Assembly (NCBI RefSeq): GCF_003047295.1
Contig: NZ_PZYZ01000003.1
Coordinates: forward strand, 186,001-250,000
Length of the DNA: 64,000 bases
Direction of reading: 5' to 3'
Source: Nocardioides sediminis
GTDB taxonomy: Bacteria > Actinomycetota > Actinomycetes > Propionibacteriales > Nocardioidaceae
Position 1 is the stretch's first letter. The number at the start of each line of letters is the position of its first letter. A program made the position numbers and the translations under genes. This document shows, one piece after another, positions 39,892-48,761 of this stretch. The notes beneath the pieces are model-generated. The model did no database searches. It was not told where the DNA came from and saw only the letters and a list, made by a program, of their open reading frames with translations.

Positions 39892-41192
39892 GCCGCCTCC
39901 CTCCCATCGACCGGGTCGGGCCGGTCGCTGGTCGAGCGTGCCGGCGCGACCGGCGGGCGCGAGCCGGTGAGGAGGTGGTGCACCACGGCGTGTGCGTCGT
40001 GACGCGCGCCGTCGATGAACCCCGAGTCCCTGCGGTGCTGGAACCGCTGACCGACGACGTACAGACCCGGCGCCTCGGTGACTCCCCGGTACTGCCGGAG
40101 CACGCCGTCCGAGCGGAGGCCGGGCACGTGGAGCCAGGTGTGGTCGGGCCGGAAACCGACGGCGAGCACGACGGTCCGGATCCCCTCGGCACCCAGGTGC
40201 AGCCGACGCGGTCCCCTCGGGTCCGTGAGCGGTCGCGGACGGTACGCCGGGCGCACCTCGCTCTCGAGCCCCGTCCGCAGGACGTGGGCGTCGACGTCGT
40301 CCAGGACGCGGTGCATCACCCGGTCGGCCGCCGCGACCGTGTCGGACAGGTCGTCGGCGAACAGGGCCGTGCTCCCGCGCAGCGACTCCAGCCGGCCGGC
40401 GAGCCGGGCGCCACGCGCCCGCAGCACGGCGAGGTCCAGGGTCTCGGCGGCCTGGGTCGCGGGACGCCCGACGAGCTGCAGCGACGGTTCACGTCGTGCC
40501 GCCGCAGGGTCCCGGACCTCGTCGATGGTGCGAGCGGTCCGGCCGGTGCCCTCCAGCCACCAGAAGATGTCCATGCCGCGGTAGCGGCGCGGCATCCGGG
40601 TGTGCCTCCCCACGGCCACGACGACGTCGCGGCCGGAGCGGAGGAGCTCGTCGGCGATCTGCACGCCCGACGACGAGGCCCCGACCACCAGGACCCCGCC
40701 CGCCGGCAGCTGCGCGGGGTTCCGGTAGGCGCTGCTGTGCACGACCCGGAGATCCGTGGCACCGATCGAGTGGGGCACCACAGGCCGCCCGTGCGGCCCG
40801 GTGGCCACGACCACGTGCTTCGCCAGGTAGGTCCCACGGTCGGTGACGACGGCGTACTGGTCGAGGCCGCACCGACGGACCGAGAGCACGGTGGTGCCGC
40901 TGACGACGGGCGCGGCGAACGACTCGGCGTACCGGACGAGCAGGCTCGCGAACGCCCGGGCTGACATGAAGCCCTCCGGCTCCGGACCGTCGTAGCGCCA
41001 GTGCGGCAGACGCGTCATCCAGCTCGGGGTGAGCAGGTGGAGGGAGTCCCAGCGCTCGGTCCGCCACCGCTCCCCCACCCGCCCGCGGTCGAGCACGACG
41101 TGGTCTCGCCGGGCCTCGCTCAGCAGGCGGCTGACGGCGAGGCCGGCGTGTCCGGCACCGATCACCACGGTGTCGACACTGAGGTGGTTCAT
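39888..41192 (-). CDS. Flavin-containing (Baeyer-Villiger-like) monooxygenase
   Basis: 434-aa enzyme with two Rossmann folds: an FAD site TVVIGAGHAGLAVSRLLSE near the N-terminus and an NADPH site GVLVVGASSSGVQIADELL in the middle. The segment around WDSLHLLTPSWMTRLPHW and the final FAD loop PGLYVVGQRFQHRRDSGFIDG match the CzcO/flavin-containing monooxygenase group. It would oxygenate a soft nucleophile or a ketone. The start at 41192 gives the canonical distance to the first glycine motif. It is translationally coupled to the next FAD monooxygenase, and OsmC and MaoC genes lie just upstream on the same strand with gaps of about 45-50 bp. Confidence 0.85.
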   Translation of the reverse strand: MNHLSVDTVVIGAGHAGLAVSRLLSEARRDHVVLDRGRVGERWRTERWDSLHLLTPSWMTRLPHWRYDGPEPEGFMSARAFASLLVRYAESFAAPVVSGTTVLSVRRCGLDQYAVVTDRGTYLAKHVVVATGPHGRPVVPHSIGATDLRVVHSSAYRNPAQLPAGGVLVVGASSSGVQIADELLRSGRDVVVAVGRHTRMPRRYRGMDIFWWLEGTGRTARTIDEVRDPAAARREPSLQLVGRPATQAAETLDLAVLRARGARLAGRLESLRGSTALFADDLSDTVAAADRVMHRVLDDVDAHVLRTGLESEVRPAYRPRPLTDPRGPRRLHLGAEGIRTVVLAVGFRPDHTWLHVPGLRSDGVLRQYRGVTEAPGLYVVGQRFQHRRDSGFIDGARHDAHAVVHHLLTGSRPPVAPARSTSDRPDPVDGREAA

Positions 41193-41236
41193 CGTGGGCC
41201 CTCCTCGGGTCCTGGGTGCGGGTGGGGGTCGCGGGT

Positions 41237-41809
41237 TCAGCCGGTGACCACGTCGATGACGACGGGGGTCGGGTTGGTCAGCGCGTCGTAGACCGCCGAG
41301 CGCCGCCGGGACTGCTCGACCAGGCCGCGCAGGGTCTCCTCGTCCGCGTCGCCCTCGATGTGGAAGGTGACCTTGACCTGCTCGTAGCCGTTGCGGACGG
41401 TCCCGTCGGACATCCCGAAGATGCCGAGCAGGTCGATGTCGCCCTGGACGGTCGAGGAGACCTTGTGCAGTCGTACGCCGCGGGCTGCCGCGACGTTGGC
41501 GACACCGGCCGTGAGGCAGGCGGCGATGCCGTGGAGGAGGTACTCCACGGGCGTGGGGCCGTGGTCCTGGCCGACGAGGACGGCCGGGTGGTCGGAGTCC
41601 ACGGCGGTGACGGACCTGTGCTCCATCTCCTGGGTCGCCCCGTGGAAGTCGCTGAACTCCGACCGGCTGTGGGTGCCGCCCTGCCACGAGTTGCGGGCGC
41701 GGAACTGGAACCGGGCGATCTCGGGCTGGGCCTTGACGGCGTCGAGCGTGGCGAACAGGGTCGCGACGTCCACGCCGTTGGTCTCCGAGGGGTTGGTGGT
41801 GACGGTCAT
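41237..41809 (-). CDS. OsmC-family protein
   Basis: 190-aa OsmC/Ohr-fold protein. Recognisable are RSEFSDFHGATQEMEH, the central helix PTPVEYLLHGIAACLTAGVANVAAARG with the family cysteine, and the last helix LRGLVEQSRRRSAVYDALTN with the final strand. Only one cysteine is visible, so the two-Cys peroxidase mechanism seems to be missing; members of this kind are thought to act on or carry other thiols. The ATG at 41809 with AAAGGGAT eight bases upstream is preferred to the ATG at 41827. It is part of the minus-strand MaoC-OsmC-monooxygenase cluster. A second, shorter OsmC gene lies at 19245. Confidence 0.85.
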   Translation of the reverse strand: MTVTTNPSETNGVDVATLFATLDAVKAQPEIARFQFRARNSWQGGTHSRSEFSDFHGATQEMEHRSVTAVDSDHPAVLVGQDHGPTPVEYLLHGIAACLTAGVANVAAARGVRLHKVSSTVQGDIDLLGIFGMSDGTVRNGYEQVKVTFHIEGDADEETLRGLVEQSRRRSAVYDALTNPTPVVIDVVTG

Positions 41810-41858
41810 TGCGGTGATCCCTTTCATGGGGTCGGCGCCGGACGGTCCGGCGCCGCGG

Positions 41859-42302
41859 TCAGTGGGTGGGGTGCGGCGGTCCGCCGGCGGCTGACGCCAC
41901 GGCGGGATCGCGCCAGACGACGGCCGTGCCGTCGAGCACGGTGTCGCCGTCCTGGTTGGTCACCGACGTGGCCAGGTGCGTCACGGGCTTGTCGTCACGG
42001 GCCTCGACCACCGTCGCCCGGGCGGTGATCACGTCACCGGGGCGCACCGGGGCGAGGAAGCGCCACGCGACCTCCAGGAAGACGCTCCCGGGCCCGGGCA
42101 GCTGCTCCGCGACCAGGGCGTTGAGCAGGCCCGAGGTGACGCCGCCCTGCACCACCACGCCGCCGAAACGGCTGCGACGGGCGAGGTCCTCGTCGTGGTG
42201 GACCGGGTTGCGGTCCCCGGTCATCTGCGTGAACAGCTCGATGTCCCGCCGTGTGACGGAGCGGGTGCGGTGGGCGACGGTGCCGATCTGCGGTGCGTGC
42301 AT
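41859..42302 (-). CDS. MaoC-like (R)-enoyl-CoA hydratase
   Basis: 147-aa hot-dog-fold hydratase of the MaoC family that adds water to 2-enoyl-CoA, giving (R)-3-hydroxyacyl-CoA. The hydratase motif is intact: FTQMTGDRNPVHHDEDLA, with Asp30 and His35 as the catalytic pair, followed by RFGGVVVQGG. The C-terminal half has the hot-dog strands (RPGDVITARATVVEARDD). The ATG at 42302 is chosen over upstream residues that are R/P-rich filler. It is the first gene of the cluster MaoC, OsmC, FMO, FAD monooxygenase. It could serve a degradation pathway with a CoA-bound unsaturated intermediate. Divergent from the small gene at 42455. Confidence 0.88.
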   Translation of the reverse strand: MHAPQIGTVAHRTRSVTRRDIELFTQMTGDRNPVHHDEDLARRSRFGGVVVQGGVTSGLLNALVAEQLPGPGSVFLEVAWRFLAPVRPGDVITARATVVEARDDKPVTHLATSVTNQDGDTVLDGTAVVWRDPAVASAAGGPPHPTH

Positions 42303-42454
42303 GGCCGGAACCGTGCCGGGCGGACCTTCCCGCGACCTTCCCCGCGGCCGTGCGGTCGGGGAAGCGGCCGGGAAGACCACCCGTCGACCGTGGGCCTCCG
42401 ACACGAGCGCCGCCCGTGACCGCACGGGTGGCCGACACAGGGAGGACCCCCGAG

Positions 42455-42592
42455 ATGCACCACGACTACGTGATCATGGAGCTGGCGCGCCAGCGCGCCC
42501 AGGAGCTGGCGTCGGTCGACACCCCCGAGCGCCGCATGCGGCGCGAGGCGCGGCGCGCCCGGTCGCAGCGTCGGCGCCGGTCATGGCGGTGA
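42455..42592 (+). CDS. 45-aa basic helical protein
   Basis: A short, Arg-rich protein: MHHDYVIMELARQRAQELASVD, then TPERRMRREARRARSQRRRR and a few more residues. A GGAGG ribosome site lies ten bases before the ATG. The N-terminal half is an amphipathic helix and the C-terminal half is almost all Arg/Ala, so it may bind nucleic acid. I do not recognise it, and a protein of this composition could be spurious in GC-rich DNA; the ribosome site and the 150-bp leader argue for a real gene. It precedes the BTAD regulator by 102 bp. Confidence 0.5.
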   Translation: MHHDYVIMELARQRAQELASVDTPERRMRREARRARSQRRRRSWR

Positions 42593-42652
42593 GCACCGCG
42601 GTCGCCGACCGGCCGGCCATGTCGCGGGCCGTCACCGCTTCGCGATCGGGCG

Positions 42653-42669
42653 TATCCTGCCGAGGCAGG
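42653..42669 (+). promoter_or_regulatory. Promoter with operator-like palindrome before the BTAD gene
   Basis: A possible -10 element TATCCT (42653-42658) runs into the palindrome CCTGCC-GA-GGCAGG (42656-42669), 25 bp before the ATG at 42695. A repressor or the BTAD protein itself could bind here. A -35-like GTCACC lies 17 bp upstream. Assigned by eye only. Confidence 0.35.
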
Positions 42670-42694
42670 CGAGTCGAGGACGAGCGAGAGCGGC

Positions 42695-45600
42695 ATGGAC
42701 GTCCGCATCACCCTGCTCGGGAGGTTCGAGGTCAACGTCGACGGGGTTGCGATCCCCGCCGACGCGTGGGCCCGCCGCCATGCGGCGGGCCTGGTCAAGC
42801 TCCTCGCCCTCGCCCACGGACGCCGTCTCCATCGTGAGCAGGTCATCGAGGCCCTGTGGCCCGGCACCTCCGCCGAGGCCGCACTGCCACGCCTGCACAA
42901 GGCCGCCCACTACGCCCGCCGCGCACTGGGCGGCGACGAGTCCTCGACCGTCGTGCTCCGGCACGACCTCGTCACGCTGCTGCCCGATGCCCGCGTCACC
43001 GTCGACGCGGTCGAGTTCCGCCGGCTGGCCGAGGCGGCCTTGGCGACCCGCTCCCGCGACGACGCCGTCGCCGCACTCGCCCTGTACGACGGGGAGCTGC
43101 TGCCCGAGGACCGGTACGACCCGTCGATCGGGGAGCAGCGCGACGCCCTGCGCCTGCTCCACCTCGACGTGCTCCGGCTGCTCCACCGGTGGCAGGAGGT
43201 GCTGCAGCACGAGCCCGCCGATGAGGAGGCGCACCTGGCACTGGTCCGTGAGGCCGCGGACCGTGGCGACGTACGAGGCGCACTCAGACAGCTGGAGCGG
43301 ATGGAGCAGTCGTTCCGACGGGAGCTCGGCACCGCGCCCAGCACGGCAGCGGAGGACCTGCGGCGGTCGCTGACCGGAGCGCTCGGAGCGTCCGGCACCG
43401 CGGACGTGGCGCCGGGCGGTGCACGGGCTCCTGCCCAGGTCCGCCTCGTCGCCCGGCGCCGGGCGGGCGACGAGATCAGGCAGCGACTGGAGCAGGCCGA
43501 GGCCGGCCGCGGAAGCACGGTGCTCGTCACCGGTCCCCCGGGTGTCGGCAAGACGGCGGTGCTCGACCTGGCAGTGGCCATGGCTCGTCGCCGAGGGTGG
43601 CTCGTGGGCCGCGGCACGGCCTCGGCGGTCGAGGGACCGTGGCCCTACGCGTCGGTCCTCGAGGCGCTGGGCGACCTGTGCCGGCGCGCCCCGATGCTCC
43701 TCGACGGCCTCGACGACCAGTTCCGTGCGGAGATCGAGCGAGCGATGTCCGGGACCGAGGTCAGCTGGTCCGGGGAGAGCGCGCACCAGCGCCTCTTCGT
43801 CGCCACCGCAGAGCTGGTGCGGCTCGCCGCGGCAGGGCACGGCGTGCTCCTCGTGGTGGACGACATCCACGAGGCGGACGAAGCCTCGCTGCGCCTGCTG
43901 CACTACCTCGCGCGCTGTGCGGTGAGCGGCCCGGTCGTCCTCGTCCTGGCCCATCGTGCCGAGGGCACCGAGACCCTGCGAGCGGTGACCGCGAGCCTCG
44001 TGGCGCGCGGCATCGGTTCCACTCTGCCGATCGCCCCCCTGGACGACAGGAGCACCCGGCGGCTGATCGCGGCCGAGGCACCGGGTCTCGACGAGGCGAC
44101 CGTGAGCCACATCTGCTCGGCGAGCGGTGGCCTTCCCTTCTCCGTGCTCGAGCTGGTGCGGACGGCGGTCGACGGCAGGCCCGGGGAGATGGGCCTCGGC
44201 CTGCCGCCGGCGGTGGAGCGCACGTTCGGCCGGGTCGCGGTGCTGGGCTCGACGTTCACCACCGACGAGCTCGTCGCCGTGGCCGGGGTGGACGAGCAGG
44301 AGGCCTATCGCCACCTGGACGTCGCGACGTCGGCACTCGTGGTGGAGCCGACCGACGCCGGCCACCGGTTCCGCCACGCCCTCGTCCGCGAGACGTTGCT
44401 CGAACGGATGCCGGCGTCCAGGAGGATCGAGGCACACCTGGAGGTGGCGCGACAGCTCTCGCGCCTCGGCGCGGCACCGGCGCGCGTCGCGCACCAGTAC
44501 CTGGCCGCCGGACGCGCGGACCTGGCCGTCCCCCACGTCCTGCCGGCCGTGGAGACCGCGGGCGCGCTCGGCGCCTACCGCGACGCCCTGGCCCTGGTCG
44601 ACGCCGTGGGCGAGCACGCCCGCGGCGCGGAGCGGGCGCACCTCCTCGCGCGCCGCGGCGACCTGCTGATGGCGCTCGGGGACCCCGGCGCGGTCCCCGC
44701 CTACCGCGAGGCGGCGTCCGCCACCACCGGCACCGAGCACCGGCTCGTCCGGGCCAGGCTGGCACGAGCCGCGTGCTTCGCCGGGGAGCTCGACACCGCA
44801 GAGGCGGCGCTCGCCGGGCTGGAGCTCGAGGGCGACGCGGCAGACGGCCCCGTCCTGCTGGCCAGGGGGAACCTCGCCTACTTCTCCGGTGACGTCGACG
44901 CTGCCTGGGAGGCCGCGGCGGCTGCGCGGCGGGTGCTGCTGACCCCGGAGGACCCCTGGCACTACGTCGACCTCGTGGCGTTGCAGGGTCTCATCGCGCA
45001 CCAGCGCGGGGAGTGGTTCGAACGGTTCCGGCTCGAGCTGCGACGTACGAGCGGCAGGCCCGGTCTCGCGACCGCCCTGTTCGACGCGCACCTCTGCGTG
45101 GCCGAGTACCTGCTGTACGGACCGGTGCCCTACGTCGAGGTCGTCGCCCTTGCCGAGGAGCTGCGCGCCCGGGCCGTCCGAGCGGGCGCCCTGCGAGGCG
45201 TGGCCTTCGCCACCGCCCTGATCGGCGAGGCCGCGCTCCTGATGGGCGACCTCGAGCGGGCGGAGCGAGAGCTGCTCGAGGCGGTGGACCTGCACCGGGA
45301 CGTGGACGCCGCGGCGGGAGAAGCACACAGCCTGCAGCGACTGGCGGAGGTACGGCTCGCCCAGGGCCGCCCCGAGGAGGCACAGGCCCTGCTCCAGCAC
45401 GCCCTCCCCCTGGCGCGCTGGTCGGTCATCAGCATGCACCTGCTCCAGCGCATCTACGGGACGATGATCGCCGCCGCACCCGACCCGGTGGCCGCGCGGG
45501 CGATGGTCGACCGGGCCGAGGCGACCCTCGGGGACCCGGACTCCTGCCCGTTCTGCGACGTCATGCTCGCCGTGCCCGCCGCGATCGCGTGCGCGTCGGT

Positions 45601-45844
45601 CGGTGACGTCGACGCGGCGGAGCACCACCTCTCCGTCGCCACGGTGTCGGCGTCCCGCTGGGAAGGAAGTGCCTGGGAGGCTGCGGTGCTCGAGGCGCGT
45701 GCACACGTCGCCCGGGCCCGGGGAGACCACGACGAGTTCGCGCGTTTCATCGGCCGGGCCGCCACGTTGTTCGGAGCGGCCGGTCAGCCACGGGATCGTG
45801 AGCGCTGCGAGCGCGCCCGAGAGGTCGCGGCGGTCCCGACCTGA
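42695..45844 (+). CDS. BTAD-ATPase (AfsR-like) transcriptional regulator
   Basis: 1049-aa regulator. Residues 1-100 form an OmpR-type winged helix (RITLLGRFEVNVDGVAI, AHGRRLHREQVIEALWP). Then comes a BTAD domain (about 105-230; VEFRRLAEAAL, ELLPEDRYDPSIGEQRDAL). An AAA/STAND ATPase follows with Walker A GPPGVGKTAVLDLA and Walker B GVLLVVDDIHEAD. The remainder is TPR-like helices. AfsR-type proteins activate secondary metabolism or catabolism in actinobacteria. No C-terminal LuxR HTH is present. It is single on the plus strand, converging with the LysR gene, so its targets are not evident; the MaoC cluster lies just behind it. Confidence 0.9.
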   Translation: MDVRITLLGRFEVNVDGVAIPADAWARRHAAGLVKLLALAHGRRLHREQVIEALWPGTSAEAALPRLHKAAHYARRALGGDESSTVVLRHDLVTLLPDARVTVDAVEFRRLAEAALATRSRDDAVAALALYDGELLPEDRYDPSIGEQRDALRLLHLDVLRLLHRWQEVLQHEPADEEAHLALVREAADRGDVRGALRQLERMEQSFRRELGTAPSTAAEDLRRSLTGALGASGTADVAPGGARAPAQVRLVARRRAGDEIRQRLEQAEAGRGSTVLVTGPPGVGKTAVLDLAVAMARRRGWLVGRGTASAVEGPWPYASVLEALGDLCRRAPMLLDGLDDQFRAEIERAMSGTEVSWSGESAHQRLFVATAELVRLAAAGHGVLLVVDDIHEADEASLRLLHYLARCAVSGPVVLVLAHRAEGTETLRAVTASLVARGIGSTLPIAPLDDRSTRRLIAAEAPGLDEATVSHICSASGGLPFSVLELVRTAVDGRPGEMGLGLPPAVERTFGRVAVLGSTFTTDELVAVAGVDEQEAYRHLDVATSALVVEPTDAGHRFRHALVRETLLERMPASRRIEAHLEVARQLSRLGAAPARVAHQYLAAGRADLAVPHVLPAVETAGALGAYRDALALVDAVGEHARGAERAHLLARRGDLLMALGDPGAVPAYREAASATTGTEHRLVRARLARAACFAGELDTAEAALAGLELEGDAADGPVLLARGNLAYFSGDVDAAWEAAAAARRVLLTPEDPWHYVDLVALQGLIAHQRGEWFERFRLELRRTSGRPGLATALFDAHLCVAEYLLYGPVPYVEVVALAEELRARAVRAGALRGVAFATALIGEAALLMGDLERAERELLEAVDLHRDVDAAAGEAHSLQRLAEVRLAQGRPEEAQALLQHALPLARWSVISMHLLQRIYGTMIAAAPDPVAARAMVDRAEATLGDPDSCPFCDVMLAVPAAIACASVGDVDAAEHHLSVATVSASRWEGSAWEAAVLEARAHVARARGDHDEFARFIGRAATLFGAAGQPRDRERCERAREVAAVPT

Positions 45845-45891
45845 GGCCGCCGCAGCAGACCGAGGTCGTCGACAGCGTCGCCCGTCACGAC

Positions 45892-46776
45892 TCAGTCGCC
45901 GCCCAGCTCGGCCACCCGGGCGAGCGCGCGCGGGAGCACCGGGTTGGCGTCGCCCTCCCGCGTCGCGACGACGAGGTCGATGCCGGGCGTCCCGACCAGC
46001 GGCACATAGACGACGCCGGGGACGTTGAGGGCGGAGGTCGGCTCGGGCACGACGGCCACGCCCATCCCGGCGGCGACGAACGTCACCAGCGTCGAGGTCT
46101 CCGCCACCTCGTGCCGGACCGCAGGAGCGAGGCCGACGTCGGCGAAGAGCTCGTGGACCAGCGAGCTCATCATCGAGCGCCCGCCGCCGGCGTGGACCAC
46201 CAGGCCCTCGCCGGCGAGGTCGGCGACCCGCAGCCGCTTGCGGGCGGCGTACCGGTGCTCCTGGGGCAGCGCGACCAGCAGCCGCTCGCGCCGGACGTCG
46301 CTGACGGCGAGCCCGGTCGTGTCCGGCAGCTGCCGCAGCAGGGCGAGGTCCAGGGTCCCGTCGCGCAGGGCCGCGGCCTGCTCCGGCGACAGCATCTCCC
46401 CACGGAAGCCGAGCTCCACGTCCGGCAGCTCGCTGCGCAGTGCCTTGGCCAGGGCCGGCAGCAGGGAGTAGGTCGCCGACCCGACGCACCCGACCACCAG
46501 GCGCCCGGTGCGCCCGGCGGCGATCCGGCGTGCCACCTCCCCCGCCGCGTCGACCGCGGCGAGGATGTCACGGGCGTGGTCGAGGTACGCCGCTCCCGCC
46601 GGCGTCAGGTCCACGCGCCGGGTGGTGCGGGTCAGCAGCGTGACGCCCAGCTCCGCCTCGAGCTGGCGGATCTGCTGGGAGAGCGGCGGCTGCGCCATGT
46701 GCAGCCGCTCGGCCGCCCGGCCGAAGTGACGTTCCTCGGCGACGGCGACGAAGTAGCGGAGGTGGCGCAGTTCCAT
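45892..46776 (-). CDS. LysR-family transcriptional regulator
   Basis: 294-aa LysR-type regulator with the N-terminal winged HTH MELRHLRYFVAVAEERHFGRAAERLHMAQPPLSQQIRQLEAELG, a linker helix and a periplasmic-binding-protein-like effector domain (about 90-290). The typical DLALLRQLPDT and GMGVAVVPEP segments are visible. LysR members with this opening often control aromatic degradation (CatR/BenM/PcaQ type). The thiolase-pcaDIJ operon lies 770 bp away, separated by one secreted-protein gene, so it is a plausible regulator, though the usual divergent layout is missing. The ATG at 46776 is the first possible start. Confidence 0.9.
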   Translation of the reverse strand: MELRHLRYFVAVAEERHFGRAAERLHMAQPPLSQQIRQLEAELGVTLLTRTTRRVDLTPAGAAYLDHARDILAAVDAAGEVARRIAAGRTGRLVVGCVGSATYSLLPALAKALRSELPDVELGFRGEMLSPEQAAALRDGTLDLALLRQLPDTTGLAVSDVRRERLLVALPQEHRYAARKRLRVADLAGEGLVVHAGGGRSMMSSLVHELFADVGLAPAVRHEVAETSTLVTFVAAGMGVAVVPEPTSALNVPGVVYVPLVGTPGIDLVVATREGDANPVLPRALARVAELGGD

Positions 46777-46828
46777 CCACTCATATTCGCAGAGTGTGAG
46801 TGCACTACAGCTACGATCCGCGACGTAT

Positions 46829-47353
46829 CTATCGGGTCACCCAGGGCCCGAAGGTGCGGCGTTCCGGCGCCCAGTCCGCGGCGCCCGTGGTCTCGTCCGC
46901 GAACCGCACCGCGACCCGGACCCGTCCCGGTTCCCCCAGGCAGCTTCGCGGGACCCGGATCGCGACCGGCGCGTCGCTGAAGATGTCGGCGCGGGCGCGC
47001 ACCCCCGGGCACTCGACGAAACGCGTGGGGTGACGACCGAAGGGGCGGACGACGCCGAGCCGGTCCTCGAAGTCCGAGTTCGCGCGGAATGCCACGTGGT
47101 AGGTGCGCCCGGCGCCACGCCCGGTCTGGATCCAGAACGTGTAGAGCTGACCGGCCGCCAGCGGGACGGCCGAGCGGACCCGCACCGTGACCGCGTCACG
47201 GTGGACGACACGCACCCGCGAGACGTCCACCTCCGTCGAGTCCCCGATCGGGTCGTCGTACCTCGTGGTGTCCGCGGCCGCGGTCCCACCCATCGCCATG
47301 AACCCGACGGCGCACGCAGCCGCTGCTCGCGCGGCCCACCTCGTCGCCACCAT
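46829..47353 (-). CDS. Secreted hypothetical protein
   Basis: 174-aa exported protein. From the ATG at 47353 there is a signal peptide: ATRWAARAAAACAVGFMAMGGTAAAD, with a likely cut after GTAAA. The mature part is beta-rich (DVSRVRVVHRDAVTVRVRSAVP, LYTFWIQTGRGAGRTYHVAFR) with two cysteines (VECPG, RSCLG) that may pair. The longer open frame from 47377 is not used because AGGGGGAAAG lies ideally before the second ATG. Proteins of this size and pattern are common and uncharacterised in Nocardioides. It is divergent from the thiolase gene by 191 bp. Confidence 0.65.
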   Translation of the reverse strand: MVATRWAARAAAACAVGFMAMGGTAAADTTRYDDPIGDSTEVDVSRVRVVHRDAVTVRVRSAVPLAAGQLYTFWIQTGRGAGRTYHVAFRANSDFEDRLGVVRPFGRHPTRFVECPGVRARADIFSDAPVAIRVPRSCLGEPGRVRVAVRFADETTGAADWAPERRTFGPWVTR

Positions 47354-47458
47354 CTTTCCCCCTTGCTCGCACGTCATACGACTCCTAGACGCTCCCGGGG
47401 AGCAGGAGGTTGCACCTCCGGAGGTTCGCGTTTCCCGTCGGGGCTGCCGGCCCGTTTG

Positions 47459-47487
47459 TTGACAGCTCGTTTAGGACGTAATACCTC
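47459..47487 (+). promoter_or_regulatory. Candidate promoter of the thiolase-pcaDIJ operon
   Basis: A perfect -35 TTGACA at 47459-47464 is followed after 16-17 bp by ATACCT/TACCTC, a weak -10. The start codon is at 47545. An imperfect dyad ATACTTCTGAATAT (47506-47519) in the leader could be a regulator site, and the palindrome GGTTCGAACC sits directly before the ATG. Confidence 0.35.
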
Positions 47488-47544
47488 TCAGTGTCAGCCA
47501 AACGGATACTTCTGAATATGGACGATGGCGACTAGGTTCGAACC

Positions 47545-48759
47545 ATGTCCGACATCGTGATCTGTGAGCCCGTGCGCACCCCGGTGGGTCGCTTCGGGGG
47601 CGCCTTCGCCTCCCTCTCCGCCGTCGACCTCGCCTCGACCACCCTCGCCGAGCTGGTCCGTCGTACGGGGCTGCAGGAGGGCGACGTCGACGACGTCGTC
47701 CTGGGCAACTGCTACCCCAGCGGCGAGAACCCGGCCATCGGCCGGATCGCCGCCCTCGACGCGGGCCTCGGCACCGGCGTCCCCGGACTCCAGGTCGACA
47801 GGCGCTGCGGCTCCGGCCTGCAGGCCGTGCTGTACGCCGCCGGCCAGGTCGCCACCGGCGCCGCCCGGGTCGTGGTCGCCGGCGGCGCCGAGTCGATGTC
47901 CAACGTCGAGCACTACGCGCTCGGCCTGCGCACCGGCATCCGCAGCGGCGGCGTCGAGCTCATGGACCGTTTGGTCCGGGCGCGCGAGACCGCCGGCGGC
48001 CGTGACCGCCCCGTCCCCGGCGGGATGCTGGAGACGGCCGAGAACCTGCGCCGCGAGTACGACATCTCCCGCGAGGAGCAGGACGAGCTCTCGGTCCGCT
48101 CCCAGCAGCGCGCCGGCGCCGCCCACGAGGCCGGCAGGTTCGCCGGCGAGCTCGTGCCCGTGACCGTCCCCGGCCGGCGCGGCAAGCCGGACGTCGTCGT
48201 CGACCGCGACGAGCACCCGCGGCCCGACACCACGCTCGAGGACCTGGCCGCTCTCAGGCCGGTGCGCCAGAAGCTCGACGCGGAGTCGACGGTCACCGCC
48301 GGCAACGCCAGCGGCCAGAACGACGGCGCCGCCATGTGCGTCGTGACCACCCGGGACGAGGCGGAGCGCCGCGGCCTGCGCCCGCTGCTCGCCCTCAGGT
48401 CGTGGGCCGTGGCCGGCGTCGGCCCCGAGGTGATGGGCATCGGACCGGTCCCGTCCACCGCCGCCGCCCTCGAGCGCGCGGGCCTGACCCTCGACGAGAT
48501 GGACGTGATCGAGCTCAACGAGGCGTTCGCGGCCCAGGTGCTGGCCTGCCTGCGCGAGTGGAAGGTCGACCCGACCGACGAGCGGCTCAACCCCAACGGC
48601 TCCGGCATCTCGCTCGGCCACCCGGTCGGCGCCACCGGCGCCCGCATCCTGGCCACGATGGCCCACGAGATGCAGCGCCGCGAGGCGCGCTACGGTCTCG
48701 AGACGATGTGCATCGGCGGCGGCCAGGGCCTCGCCGCGGTCTTCGAGCGGGTGGCGTGA
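47545..48759 (+). CDS. pcaF: Thiolase (beta-ketoadipyl-CoA thiolase-like)
   Basis: 404-aa thiolase. The acyl-accepting Cys88 is in DRRCGSGLQAV, His359 in GHPVGATGAR and the second Cys389 in CIGGGQG; the N-terminal ICEPVRTPVGRFGGAF is the family opening. With pcaD, pcaI and pcaJ directly behind it, its likely job is the last step, cleaving beta-ketoadipyl-CoA with CoA to succinyl-CoA and acetyl-CoA. Residues alone cannot exclude acetoacetyl-CoA thiolase (AtoB), and a succinyl-CoA:3-ketoacid transferase pair would fit that too; the pcaD neighbour favours the aromatic pathway. First gene of the operon; gap to pcaD is two bases. Confidence 0.88.
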   Translation: MSDIVICEPVRTPVGRFGGAFASLSAVDLASTTLAELVRRTGLQEGDVDDVVLGNCYPSGENPAIGRIAALDAGLGTGVPGLQVDRRCGSGLQAVLYAAGQVATGAARVVVAGGAESMSNVEHYALGLRTGIRSGGVELMDRLVRARETAGGRDRPVPGGMLETAENLRREYDISREEQDELSVRSQQRAGAAHEAGRFAGELVPVTVPGRRGKPDVVVDRDEHPRPDTTLEDLAALRPVRQKLDAESTVTAGNASGQNDGAAMCVVTTRDEAERRGLRPLLALRSWAVAGVGPEVMGIGPVPSTAAALERAGLTLDEMDVIELNEAFAAQVLACLREWKVDPTDERLNPNGSGISLGHPVGATGARILATMAHEMQRREARYGLETMCIGGGQGLAAVFERVA

Positions 48760-48761
48760 CC

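Noticed and set aside
42632-46489. 1285-codon open frame opposite the BTAD regulator
   Set aside because: Shadow frame; filler composition, while the plus strand has Walker motifs and a good start.
47535-47544. GGTTCGAACC before the thiolase as an SOS box
   Set aside because: Half-sites are not separated by four bases as in the LexA consensus; a chance 10-bp palindrome is more likely.
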